Positions 1 through 7,847 of a DNA stretch of 16,135 bases are shown here, piece by piece. This stretch comes from Thalassiosira profunda. Lineage: Eukaryota > Bacillariophyta > Thalassiosirophyceae > Thalassiosirales > Thalassiosiraceae. Every line of letters starts with the position of its first letter. The stretch's first letter is position 1. The position numbers and the translations under genes are program-made. The notes beneath the pieces were generated by a model. That model did no database searches. It saw only the letters and a program-made list of their open reading frames with translations, and was not told where the DNA came from. The stretch lies in assembly GCA_036939355.1 (NCBI GenBank), contig JALLAP010003003.1:1-16135 (forward strand), given 5' to 3'.

Positions 1-17
1 ATTTTGGGTAAGTCTAA

Positions 18-36
18 CCCTGAATTTAATTCAGGG
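18..36. repeat. 19-bp perfect inverted repeat
   Basis: CCCTGAATT and AATTCAGGG flank a single central T, giving a perfect 19-bp palindrome about 90 bp upstream of the CTF8 start codon. It could be a binding site for a dimeric factor, or the tail of an upstream element cut by the window edge. The rest of positions 1-125 shows no gene. Function is unknown. Confidence 0.4.
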
Positions 37-125
37 TCGAAAAGGGGTGGGATATTGTAGAGATTAGCCCCTGGCGTGGTCCACGCTCGCTTGCCTGCAC
101 CCTGCTCCACCTCTTCGTCGCCACG

Positions 126-697
126 ATGATAATCCCCATCCGCACCCCCGACGCAGACGCCCTCGACGCCGAGAAAGTGGAGTGGGTGATGCTGGAATTG
201 AACGGGGAGCTGATGAAGCCGCTAACCGAATCGCAACGCGCGCCTGGCAATGCACCCGACGCCGACGACAGCCGGCGACGAGTGGAGCTCGGCTCAGTCA
301 AGTTCGACGCTGATGTGAGTAATGTCGCCGGCGATGCTTCGTATTCTCTGCGGCGATGCATATATTCAGGGCTCTGCATACTCCTATTGTGCTCACATCA
401 CATGTCCTTTTTGCAATGCTGCTGCTCGGTGGTGCACCCACACCTAACACCTACCAATACACGACAAACACATGAAAGGGCGCCCCCACACTGATCATAG
501 GGAATCACGAACTGAAGGGCAACGCGATCAATCTCAAAGAGCCCTTTGCGGTCCTGAAGAAACGAAAGGCGAGCCAGATAACTGCGGAGGAGGATGCAAC
601 AAAGTTGAAATCGGAGAGCGGGGTGCAGCTGCAAGTGGTGGGGGTGGTGAAGAAGAAGCTCATGTTCGATCAGTACCCAAAGAGCATCATGCGATGA
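126..697 (+). CDS. CTF8: Ctf8, subunit of the Ctf18-RFC clamp loader (two exons)
   Basis: Small subunit of the alternative clamp loader Ctf18-Dcc1-Ctf8-RFC, which loads PCNA and supports sister-chromatid cohesion and replication checkpoint signalling in the nucleus. Exons are 126-314 and 479-697; splicing the phase-0 intron gives 135 aa, close to the usual 120-135 aa. Family hallmarks as I recall them are present in order: an N-terminal beta strand (MIIPI), EWVMLELNGEL at about residues 19-29, then after the splice GAPTLIIGNHELKG (64-77), LKEPFAVLKK (82-91), VVGVVKKKLMFD and a terminal YPKSIMR. These match the human and yeast Ctf8 pattern of a W-x-x-x-E-L-x-G-E strand, an L-I-x-G-x-H turn and a final K-P motif. 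The start sits in a CACGATG context. The stop codon directly precedes the N at 698, and the last 72 coding bases are repeated after it. Convergent with NBP35. Confidence 0.9.
315..478 (+). other. CTF8 intron (GT-AG, 164 bp, phase 0)
   Basis: Donor GTGAGT follows the GAT codon ending at 314, and acceptor AAAG ends at 478. Removal joins ...KFDAD to GAPTLIIGNH and restores the conserved Ctf8 core. A CTAAC branch-point-like motif lies near 433-437. It is the longest of the well-supported introns in the window. Confidence 0.85.
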
Positions 698-770
698 NCA
701 GCTGCAAGTGGTGGGGGTGGTGAAGAAGAAGCTCATGTTCGATCAGTACCCAAAGAGCATCATGCGATGA
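626..770. repeat. 72-bp perfect direct repeat around a single N (assembly join)
   Basis: Positions 626-697 and 699-770 are identical and separated by one N at 698. The repeat covers the last 72 bases of CTF8 including its stop codon. Two other single-N sites in this window have repeats of exactly the same length, so this looks like two contigs with overlapping ends joined without merging. The 99 bp after it (771-869) show no gene and hold the facing 3' ends of CTF8 and NBP35. Confidence 0.9.
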
Positions 771-869
771 TATGTACGGTATGGGGTATCTAATGCTCAT
801 GGCAACGAATGTTAGGCGCTGGGTACCTGTGAAACAATTCAAAAGAGATCTATCATACATCTTAATGCA

Positions 870-2115
870 TCACTCTTGCATTGCCTCGTCGTCCTCCTCC
901 TCTGCATCCTCCACCGGCAGGGTCAAAATCAACTTGTCGATGATGCCATTCAAGGGAGTTGCCGCCGGACTGGAGGGGAACTTGTCCACGAAGGACACGC
1001 CGCTCTCGCAGGCTTTCAATAAATTGGGATCGAGCGGCAACTTTCCGAGGTAGGGCACGTCGAACTTTGTGGCCATTCCCCTCGGGCCGCCGCCGGAGGC
1101 GGGGAACACGTCCGTGGCGGCTATCATGGAGAGAACCTCTGGGCACTTCTCCCGCAGCAAGGACAAAACGTCGTCGGTGCAATCGGCAGGGCCGTCGTCT
1201 CCGTTCGCCCCCTCCCGAACGAACGTCAAGTCGGACACCCGCAGTTGCAATCCCGACATGTTCTCCACGATCCCCAATACCGGCACGCNGAACGAACGTC
1301 AAGTCGGACACCCGCAGTTGCAATCCCGACATGTTCTCCACGATCCCCAATACCGGCACGCCCGTCTTCTTGCAGAAATTGAGCTCCTTCCGCACGTCGG
1401 CCATCGACACCTCCTCCGGCGTTGTGACGACGACGGCCCCGCTCGCCCCCGATGCGTTGTTGCCCTCGCCCGACATCATGGACCGCGCGTCGTTGAGGTA
1501 TTGCACTATGGAAATGTGCTCGTCGCTCGTCCCCGGGGGCGTATCAATGATCAAATAATCCAGCCCGCCGACGCCCCAATCCGTCTCCGTCAAGAACTGC
1601 TTGATCAGCCCGTTCTTCCTTGGCCCCCGCCACACGACCGCGGCGTCGCCTTCCTCGAGGAGAAACGAAATGGACATGACGGCCAAATTGGGATTCGCAT
1701 ACACGGGCTCCCACCCCTGCTGGGATTGGTGGACGTTCTGCCCGGCCACCCCCGCCATTCGCGGGATGGACGGGCCGCAGATGTCGACGTCGAGGAGGCC
1801 GACGCTGTACCCCCGCGACGACAGCGATTGGGCGAGCTGCACCGACACCGTGGACTTGCCGACGCCGCCCTTCCCTGACAACACTAATATCACGTGAGAT
1901 ACATTGGACAGCGCGTTTTGCAACACCGACTTCTCCTTCGCCTTGGCGGCGAGGGCGGCGGGGGACGAATAGGCGCCGGAGGAGCACGCCGATTGGTTGG
2001 GACAGCCGGCGCACGCGGAGGCCTTGCCGGCCTGTTGGGATGCGGGGCCAACGCAGCCCGCGTTGGCGTTGGCGGGGGCGTCGTTGGCGGGGGCGTCGCC
2101 GGAAGAGGAGGACAT
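870..2115 (-). CDS. NBP35: Nbp35/NUBP1-type P-loop Fe-S scaffold ATPase, interrupted by an assembly gap
   Basis: Cytosolic scaffold ATPase (Mrp/NUBP family) that assembles 4Fe-4S clusters for cytosolic and nuclear apoproteins in the CIA pathway. The N terminus carries the diagnostic ferredoxin-like cysteines C21-x13-C35-x2-C38-x5-C44. The deviant P-loop GKGGVGKS is at 81-88, [12 protein letters not shown] at about 107-118, [10 protein letters not shown] at 191-200 and ENMSG at 260-264. The C-terminal part continues with [19 protein letters not shown] and an acidic tail. The reading frame breaks after about residue 275, where an N at 1289 is flanked by a 72-bp repeat; removing one copy plus the N leaves 1173 bp, exactly 390 codons plus stop, in one frame. 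The central C-P-x-C of fungal and animal Nbp35 is absent after ENMSG; as I recall, plant Nbp35 also lacks it. No intron is needed. Shares a 280-bp divergent promoter region with the phosphatase gene. Confidence 0.92.
1217..1361. repeat. 72-bp perfect direct repeat around a single N inside NBP35 (assembly join)
   Basis: Positions 1217-1288 and 1290-1361 are identical, separated by the N at 1289. The 73 extra bases shift the NBP35 frame and split the gene into two apparent reading frames. On the − strand both copies encode the same stretch, [14 protein letters not shown] and what follows. Collapsing the repeat restores one frame, so this is an assembly artefact and not a mutation. Confidence 0.93.
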
Positions 2116-2395
2116 GGTGGAGGCGATATGGGGAGGGCGAAGCAGGCCGTGGTGCCGGAGAAGGCCGGAGAGGAGGAGAGCGGGATGGAGAGCGAGAGGA
2201 GGATTGAGGGCGGAGAAAATGAATGGCTATGAAACGACTTCACTTTTTTGCAACGCCAACTCACAACACCCGAAACACCAAACACCCAACACCCGCCGCC
2301 GCCAGCTCTATCTCCCCGGGTGCTCTCACTGTGGAAGCTGGCCTCTGCGTTCGTTCATCCGGGGGGACTTCTGTCTCGAAGGGAGGGTGGGCAGG
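2116..2395. promoter_or_regulatory. Divergent promoter region, NBP35 and metallophosphatase
   Basis: 280 bp between two start codons facing away from each other. The NBP35 side (about 2120-2220) is strongly purine-rich on the + strand, so the NBP35 leader is a pyrimidine tract. The other side (about 2250-2310) is rich in AACAC and CACCC units. No clear TATA box is seen. Reading frames open through this region are compositional and have no recognisable protein content. Confidence 0.5.
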
Positions 2396-3910
2396 ATGGC
2401 GATGACGGCGACGCGCAGAGGCCTGCGCCCGCTGCCTCTCCTCCTGCTGCTGCTGGCGGCGAGGGCTGGCGCCGACCGAGCTCGCGCAGCTGACAGTGCA
2501 TCGCAAGAATGCACGGCCGCCGCATCCGCCAAAGAGGACGGTGCATGCACCGCCCCTTCTTCGTCTGTCTATGTCATCGGCGATCTGCACGGCGACGCCA
2601 TCTGTGCCACGTCGTGGGTGAACCGAACCGGGCTGATTGCAAATCTGCTGGACGAGGATATCCTCGAGACTTTGCCGCTTTTCGAACGGCTCAGCGTTCC
2701 TTCTACATGGAAATGGACGAACGATAATTCACAGCTTGTATTTATGGGCGATTACGTCGACAAGGGACCCACATCGCGGCAGACGGTGGAGTTCGTGAGG
2801 AACTTGACCGTTGCCTTCCCGGACCGGGTCACCGCCATCCTGGGCAACCATGAGTTAGAGCTGCTGCGAGATCGAGACCGGCGGATCCTGCCCTACAATC
2901 GCTACTCTTCTTATTCCTACGCCACGGTGCACCCCGGAGAATATCACAACTACTTCAGCGCCCATCGAGAGGGAAAGACTGAAGGAGAATCCAACGAGCA
3001 GGACGCAGCATCCGAGCCCCGTTCGTTGGACGACAAGGATGAGCTAGTATTAGATCTGCTGTACGAGGCGGGGATGGAGGTGTATACGCATCGAGCGCAC
3101 TCGGCGGTCCGATTCGTGCCCTCGTTGCCGGAACACAGCGACGGCCACAAGCGACGAGGCATTCAGTACGCCATCACCGATGTGATCCCGCCCGAGCATC
3201 GTCTTCTCGCGCGAGAGAGGCTGGCAGAGTACATCGATATGTACTTGGACTCGTTTCGATCGGGCACGGTGCTCGGGGACTGGGTGGAGAGTCGACCCAT
3301 CGTGCATTTAGCGGAGGACATCAACACGCTGTTCGTTCACGGAGGAGTGAGCCATGATGTCGGAACGTCGTATCTCGCCAAGGGCAAAGAGGGTGTCGAA
3401 ACGCTAAACGCGGTTTGGTGGGAGCATTCGCACGAGGGAAAGCTATATGACTTTCTTAACAACGGAGAAAGCAGATTTGGGGAAGTCGTCTATGATCTTT
3501 TGACCTACCGAGGCAACCATCCTGGGTATGGCAATTGGGGGAGCCACGGCAGCTACGACGAGCCAACAGAAGAAGAAGAGTTGCAACTGTGCAAAACGCT
3601 CAACGATATGCTGGCACAGATGGAGGGCATCGATCGAATTGCAGTTGGGCACACTCCGGACGACGAGATACGAATCATCTGCGACGGTAGATTTTTGGCT
3701 CTGGACTCGACGCTTGGAAGATGGATACGAGGTTCCGGAAACGAGTACTGTCCCGGACCGGAACATTTGGAAGATAGGAAGGCCAAGGGAGTAACTTTGC
3801 CCACCAGTAGCCGGGACGGGAGGTACACCTGCGAGGAGATCAGGGAGGTGTGCGAGGGCCAAATTGTAAGATTGGACAGTGATGGATCGGTAAATATCTT
3901 AACGCATTAG
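2396..3910 (+). CDS. Secreted PPP-type metallophosphatase (Shewanella-like/ApaH-like class)
   Basis: Predicted 504-aa calcineurin-like phosphoesterase of the PPP superfamily. I start it at 2396 because the protein then opens with a signal peptide: basic MAMTATRRG, a poly-Leu core at 15-20 and a small-residue AARAGA end. The longer upstream frame is non-homologous promoter sequence. The metal-binding motifs are in the right order: GDLHGD (62-67), GDYVDKGPTS (118-127), GNHE (150-153), HGG (315-317) and GHT (418-420). The second motif has Lys where classical PPP enzymes have Arg (GDxVDRG). N-x-S/T sites at N76 and N136 agree with passage through the ER. A long insert, partly acidic, lies between GNHE and HGG (about 190-300). 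Substrate is unknown; bacterial-type SLP or ALPH phosphatases are the nearest classes by motif. Single exon. Followed 213 bp later by UTP13 on the same strand. Confidence 0.85.
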   Translation: MAMTATRRGLRPLPLLLLLLAARAGADRARAADSASQECTAAASAKEDGACTAPSSSVYVIGDLHGDAICATSWVNRTGLIANLLDEDILETLPLFERLSVPSTWKWTNDNSQLVFMGDYVDKGPTSRQTVEFVRNLTVAFPDRVTAILGNHELELLRDRDRRILPYNRYSSYSYATVHPGEYHNYFSAHREGKTEGESNEQDAASEPRSLDDKDELVLDLLYEAGMEVYTHRAHSAVRFVPSLPEHSDGHKRRGIQYAITDVIPPEHRLLARERLAEYIDMYLDSFRSGTVLGDWVESRPIVHLAEDINTLFVHGGVSHDVGTSYLAKGKEGVETLNAVWWEHSHEGKLYDFLNNGESRFGEVVYDLLTYRGNHPGYGNWGSHGSYDEPTEEEELQLCKTLNDMLAQMEGIDRIAVGHTPDDEIRIICDGRFLALDSTLGRWIRGSGNEYCPGPEHLEDRKAKGVTLPTSSRDGRYTCEEIREVCEGQIVRLDSDGSVNILTH

Positions 3911-4123
3911 AGTCCAACTGCTTCAGCCGCCATGCCGTCAACCCGGGGCTATCAATCAAACCTGCGCTTTGGTTGAAGAGAGCCAGGAGGCACGAAAGCT
4001 GGGCGCAAAGAGAGGCTGAGACGTCTGTCTGCCCTGCCCTTTCCTCTCCCACCACCAAAAAAAGCAAAGCAACAACCCAACTCTCCGGCCCACCACCTCC
4101 ACGCACCCCCCTCACACATCACG
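3911..4123 (+). promoter_or_regulatory. Intergenic region: phosphatase 3' end and UTP13 promoter/leader
   Basis: 213 bp with no coding content. The first part must hold the phosphatase 3' UTR. The last 100 bases are a C/A-rich leader with a pyrimidine run near 4036-4050 and an A-tract at about 4057-4063, ending in CACGATGG at the UTP13 start. No obvious TATA box. Confidence 0.4.
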
Positions 4124-7100
4124 ATGGCGAACCGACGCCGTGGGCGGCCGCAAAACGACGACGAGATGAGCTCGTCGTCGGGATCGGACTCTTCGTCGTC
4201 TGGCGAAAGCGATGCGGAGAACGCCGGGAAGGAGGTCCCTGCTGCTGCTGATGGTGACGGTGATGCACCGATGATGGACGATGCCGACCACAGTGGCCGT
4301 CCTGAGCCGCACGAAGAGGAGGAAGGCGACGACAGCAGCGATGGCGGCGACGACTCGGAAGATGAACTCGAAGATGGAGAGAACGCCGACGCCGCAGCCC
4401 CGCCGCAAATCTCCAAATCTTGGGCGGCCATTACCACGCACAGCCCCTGCTACACCGGCGGGGCCGTCGCCTTTTCCCACGCCCCCACCGCAGCCACCGC
4501 CGCTTCTTTGGACAAGGATCATCCCTCCTCGCAGCACTTTATACTGGCGCAGAGGGGCGGGGACGTCTCCGTCATCGAGGCCTCTACCGGCCTGCTGCTG
4601 CGGACGGTGCGCAAGGGCAAACTCTTTCAGGGAGGGCACGATCTGTCCAGCGACTACAACGAAGAGGAGGAGGAGGACGATGATGAAGAGATGATGGATG
4701 CCGAGGCCATCACGGCGTTTGCATTATCGCCCAACAATGTGGACTTGATTGCAGTTACGAGGTCTCATTTGGTCCGGAGATACAGCCTTGCAATCGCCGC
4801 TGATACAGAGAAGAATACTACGGATGCGAATCAGGCCAAAAAGGGGAAGGGCGATGGCAAGAAAAGCGAGAAACCTCCGCTTCAAAGCGTCACATCCATC
4901 TCCGACCCCGCCAAAGTTGCATTTACATTCGGGAAATCGGGACACACCCTTCCCGTCACGAAAGTCGCCTTCCACCCCTCCGGCATCTTCTTCGCCACCG
5001 GCAGCGTCGACGGCCTCGTGAAGATTTGGGACGTCCGGAACGGCTACGCCACGCACGCCCTGCACCCCACCTCGTCGGATGGCGGCGGGAGGGGAAGGTA
5101 CGCGGTCTCTTGCATCGAGTGGCGCCCCACCGCCACCTCCCTCGTCCTGGCAATCGGGCGGGAGGACGGATCGATCTCGATTCACGACTTGTTGCTCAAC
5201 GCCCACGATGCGAAAAAGGCGTCCACGCCTGTGGCGGTGTTGAGGGATCATCTCAGTGCGGTGACTTGCGTGGCGTGGTCGTCCGAGGTCGGCGGGAGTG
5301 GCAGCAATGTCGGCAAGCACGGGGGAGGGGTCTTCTTCTCGTCCGGGAGAGATTCTGTTATTAACACGTGGTTTATCTCGGAGGAGGTGGTGGAGGATGC
5401 GCCGAAGCGCAAGAAGAAGAAGGCGAGAAGAGACGACGCTGGTCAAACACCCCAATCGTTCATCCAGGTGTCCTACCGCCGGATTCGAACGTTGCCCGTC
5501 TACGAGCAGATTGAGAGTTTGGTGCTGCTCTCTCGCAAGCTACGACCTGCATCGGAAACAGTGAATCAGCAACGAGTCCTCGATAAGAAGGACGTAGTGC
5601 TGGCCACGTGCGGAACGAAGGGCGTCGTGCGCCTTTGGAAAGCCACACCCGGCGATGCTGAGGGGGGCATTCAGAATGCAATGTCAGACTTGACCCCCCT
5701 GGTGTCTCAGACTGATGACGAGGCGTTCGGAGAAGACAATGGCGGATACACCTCTCTCCACTTGACCAGTTTGTCCACCACGCACCTGAGCCCGATGCTC
5801 GTGGCAGTGGATGCGGAGCACAACATGTCCTTCTTGCGTACGCAATGGGCTGGTTCCAAGCTGGAGCTCGCGACAGACCGAGCGATTGTTGGCCACAACG
5901 GAGAGATCCTCGATTTGTCCGTCATTCCACCATTTGAAGACAACGCAGACAGCCCAGAGAAACACACCGTGGCCATCGCCACCAACAGCTCTCAGGTCCG
6001 AATCTTTTGCCTGTGCGATGCAGACAAGGACGAGATTGGGGAGGCTACACAAAGTCACTCGGTCTTGTCCCCCAAGGGCTTGCTCGATGGCCACTCCGCC
6101 ATCGTCTTGTCCATCGACTCGAGTCCTTGTGGGCGCTACCTCGCTACCGCGTCTAAGGACAAGACGATGCGACTGTGGCACATTCGCGCCCAGAAGTGTG
6201 TCGCCATTGCGACAGGTCATACGGAGGCCATTGGTTCGGTGGCGTTGTCGAGCAAAATAGGGTGTTACGAAGTTGGTGGGAAGGCGGCAGAGAACGGAGC
6301 CGGCGCGTTTGCTGTTACCGCCAGCAAAGATCGTACATTGAAGGTGTGGCCACTACCAGGCTCGGCTGTTCTCAACTCCTGGGCGGTTGGAGGCGACAAA
6401 GAGGAGGCGTTGAATGCCAGGCTGAGTGCTCGCGCTCATGAAAAGGTGAGTTGTGATTTTGCAAGACACAAACGTTTGCGCGCTATCCAGGCTCACAACT
6501 CACACTCCCATGCCGCAATCTGCAGGACATCAACATCGTTTCTGTGGCTCCAAACGATGCGTTGATCGCCACTGGATCACAAGACAAGCAAGTGAAGCTC
6601 TGGCGATCCACGGACCTCGCCTTGCAAGGCACTCTCAAGGGTCATAAGAGGGGAGTATGGGATTGTCAGTTCTCGTCCCACGATCGGGTCATCGCAACAG
6701 CCAGCGGCGACCGTACTCTCAAGTTGTGGTCTCTAACAGACTATAGGTGCCTCCGCACCTTCCAGGGCCACATGGCTGGCGTTCTTCGAGTTAGGTTTCT
6801 TGGAACTGGGCTGCAGGTAAGCTTTTGCCGTCAGGATTCTTGCTACTGAAATACTTCTTATTCACTAGCTTACCCACACTTTCTCCCTTCAGCTCCTGTC
6901 CTCTGGATCCGATGGCTTGATCAAGCTGTGGACCATTCGCACCAACGAGTGTGAAAGTACGATGGATGCCCACGACGATAAGATTTGGGCCCTGGATCTG
7001 TCCCCGTGCGGAACTGCACTCTTCAGTGGCGGTGCGGACTCAAAGATTGCCGTTTGGCGAGATACGACCAAGGAGAGAGATAATGCAGTGAGGGAGGCAG

Positions 7101-7835
7101 AGGAGCAGAACATATTGATGGAACAAAAGCTGTCCAATCACCTGCGCCACAAGCAGTACGAGAAGGCTCTAGGAATAGCGCTGGAGCTGGACAAGCCGAA
7201 TCAAGTCTTGAGGGTGAGTGCCATGAGCCATGATGCCACCTGCCTTGCGCTGCGCCTTCCTGATTCTTCTGACATCCCAACCATTGCACTTTCAGGTACT
7301 GAATGAAATCGTAGAGAAAGATACCAAGAAGAGCCGAGGCGTCGAGACCCTGCAAAAGCATGTAGTGAAGTGGTCCCCCGATCGCCTCAAGCAAATGCTG
7401 AAATACTGCAGAGACTGGAATACTCGGGCACGCAACTCTCACATTGCAATGCTGGTCGTGAAGGCTGTGGTCACTTCGATCCCGGCGGCCAAATTGGCCA
7501 CGTCGTATGATGGGGTGCCAGAAATTCTCGCTGGAATAGCGCCGTACGCAGAGCGACACTTTGATCGCCTCGAGAGGATGGTGGGCGACTCCTATTTGCT
7601 GGACTATACTCTTTATTCGATGGGCAGCCTTCATGGGGCCTCTAATGAACAGTCGTACGAGGAGTACACGAAAAGAACCAAGTTCGTGCTGCCACCAAGA
7701 GAGGCAGAAGGAAGGATTCAGATTGGGGGCTCTCTCGTCGTGGGAGGCAAAAAGAAGGCAGGGGGCGACAGCGAGAGCTCAGACGATGACGATGTGGTTA
7801 CGATCGGCGACAGTGATTCCGATGCAAGCGATTGA
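4124..7835 (+). CDS. UTP13: Utp13/TBL3, WD40 protein of the UTP-B complex of the SSU processome (four exons)
   Basis: Nucleolar WD40 protein of the U3 snoRNP/SSU processome (UTP-B), needed for early 18S rRNA processing. Exons are 4124-6445, 6526-6816, 6893-7213 and 7296-7835; three phase-0 introns give 1157 aa. Order: acidic Ser/Asp/Glu-rich N terminus (about 12-92), WD40 blades from about 100, including ATGSVDGLVKIWD (291-303), LATASKDKTMRLW (673-685), VTASKDRTLKVW (731-742), IATGSQDKQVKLW and IATASGDRTLKLW after splice 1, and LLSSGSDGLIKLW after splice 2. A basic KRKKKKARR stretch (428-436) is a likely nuclear localisation signal. The Utp13-specific C-terminal helical domain begins near KLSNHLRHKQYEKALGIALELDKP and runs past splice 3. 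The protein ends in an acidic tail. It is longer than yeast and human members (about 810-820 aa) because of the N-terminal extension and insertions between blades. Start in CACGATGG context. Confidence 0.93.
6446..6525 (+). other. UTP13 intron 1 (80 bp, phase 0)
   Basis: Donor GTGAGT, acceptor CTGCAG. Splicing joins ...SARAHEK to DINIVSVAPNDALIATG and continues the WD40 array; unspliced, the frame meets a stop at about 6563. Confidence 0.9.
6817..6892 (+). other. UTP13 intron 2 (76 bp, phase 0)
   Basis: Donor GTAAGC, acceptor CCCTTCAG after a pyrimidine tract. Splicing joins RFLGTGLQ to LLSSGSDGLIKLW, a standard WD40 strand. Confidence 0.92.
7214..7295 (+). other. UTP13 intron 3 (82 bp, phase 0)
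   Basis: Donor GTGAGT, acceptor CTTTCAG. Splicing joins KPNQVLR to VLNEIVEKD inside the Utp13 C-terminal domain. Confidence 0.92.
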
Positions 7836-7847
7836 TGTAACTCAACC

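Noticed and set aside
1..40. Telomere-like repeat suggested by a TAACCCT at the left edge
   Set aside because: Only one unit is present and it is part of the palindrome, not a repeat array.
626..770. True tandem duplication of the CTF8 end
   Set aside because: The same 72-bp length and single N recur at 1217-1361 and 15071-15215, which points to assembly joins.
1069..1878. Long + strand frame opposite NBP35
   Set aside because: It is Arg/Pro/His-rich, crosses the N, and is the antisense shadow of a clearly conserved gene.
1997..2395. N-terminal extension of the phosphatase reading frame
   Set aside because: It overlaps NBP35 coding sequence and the divergent promoter region on the other strand, shows no homology, and would bury the clear signal peptide that starts at 2396.
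4724..5455. Long − strand frame opposite UTP13
   Set aside because: Low-complexity antisense shadow; the + strand WD40 content is unambiguous.
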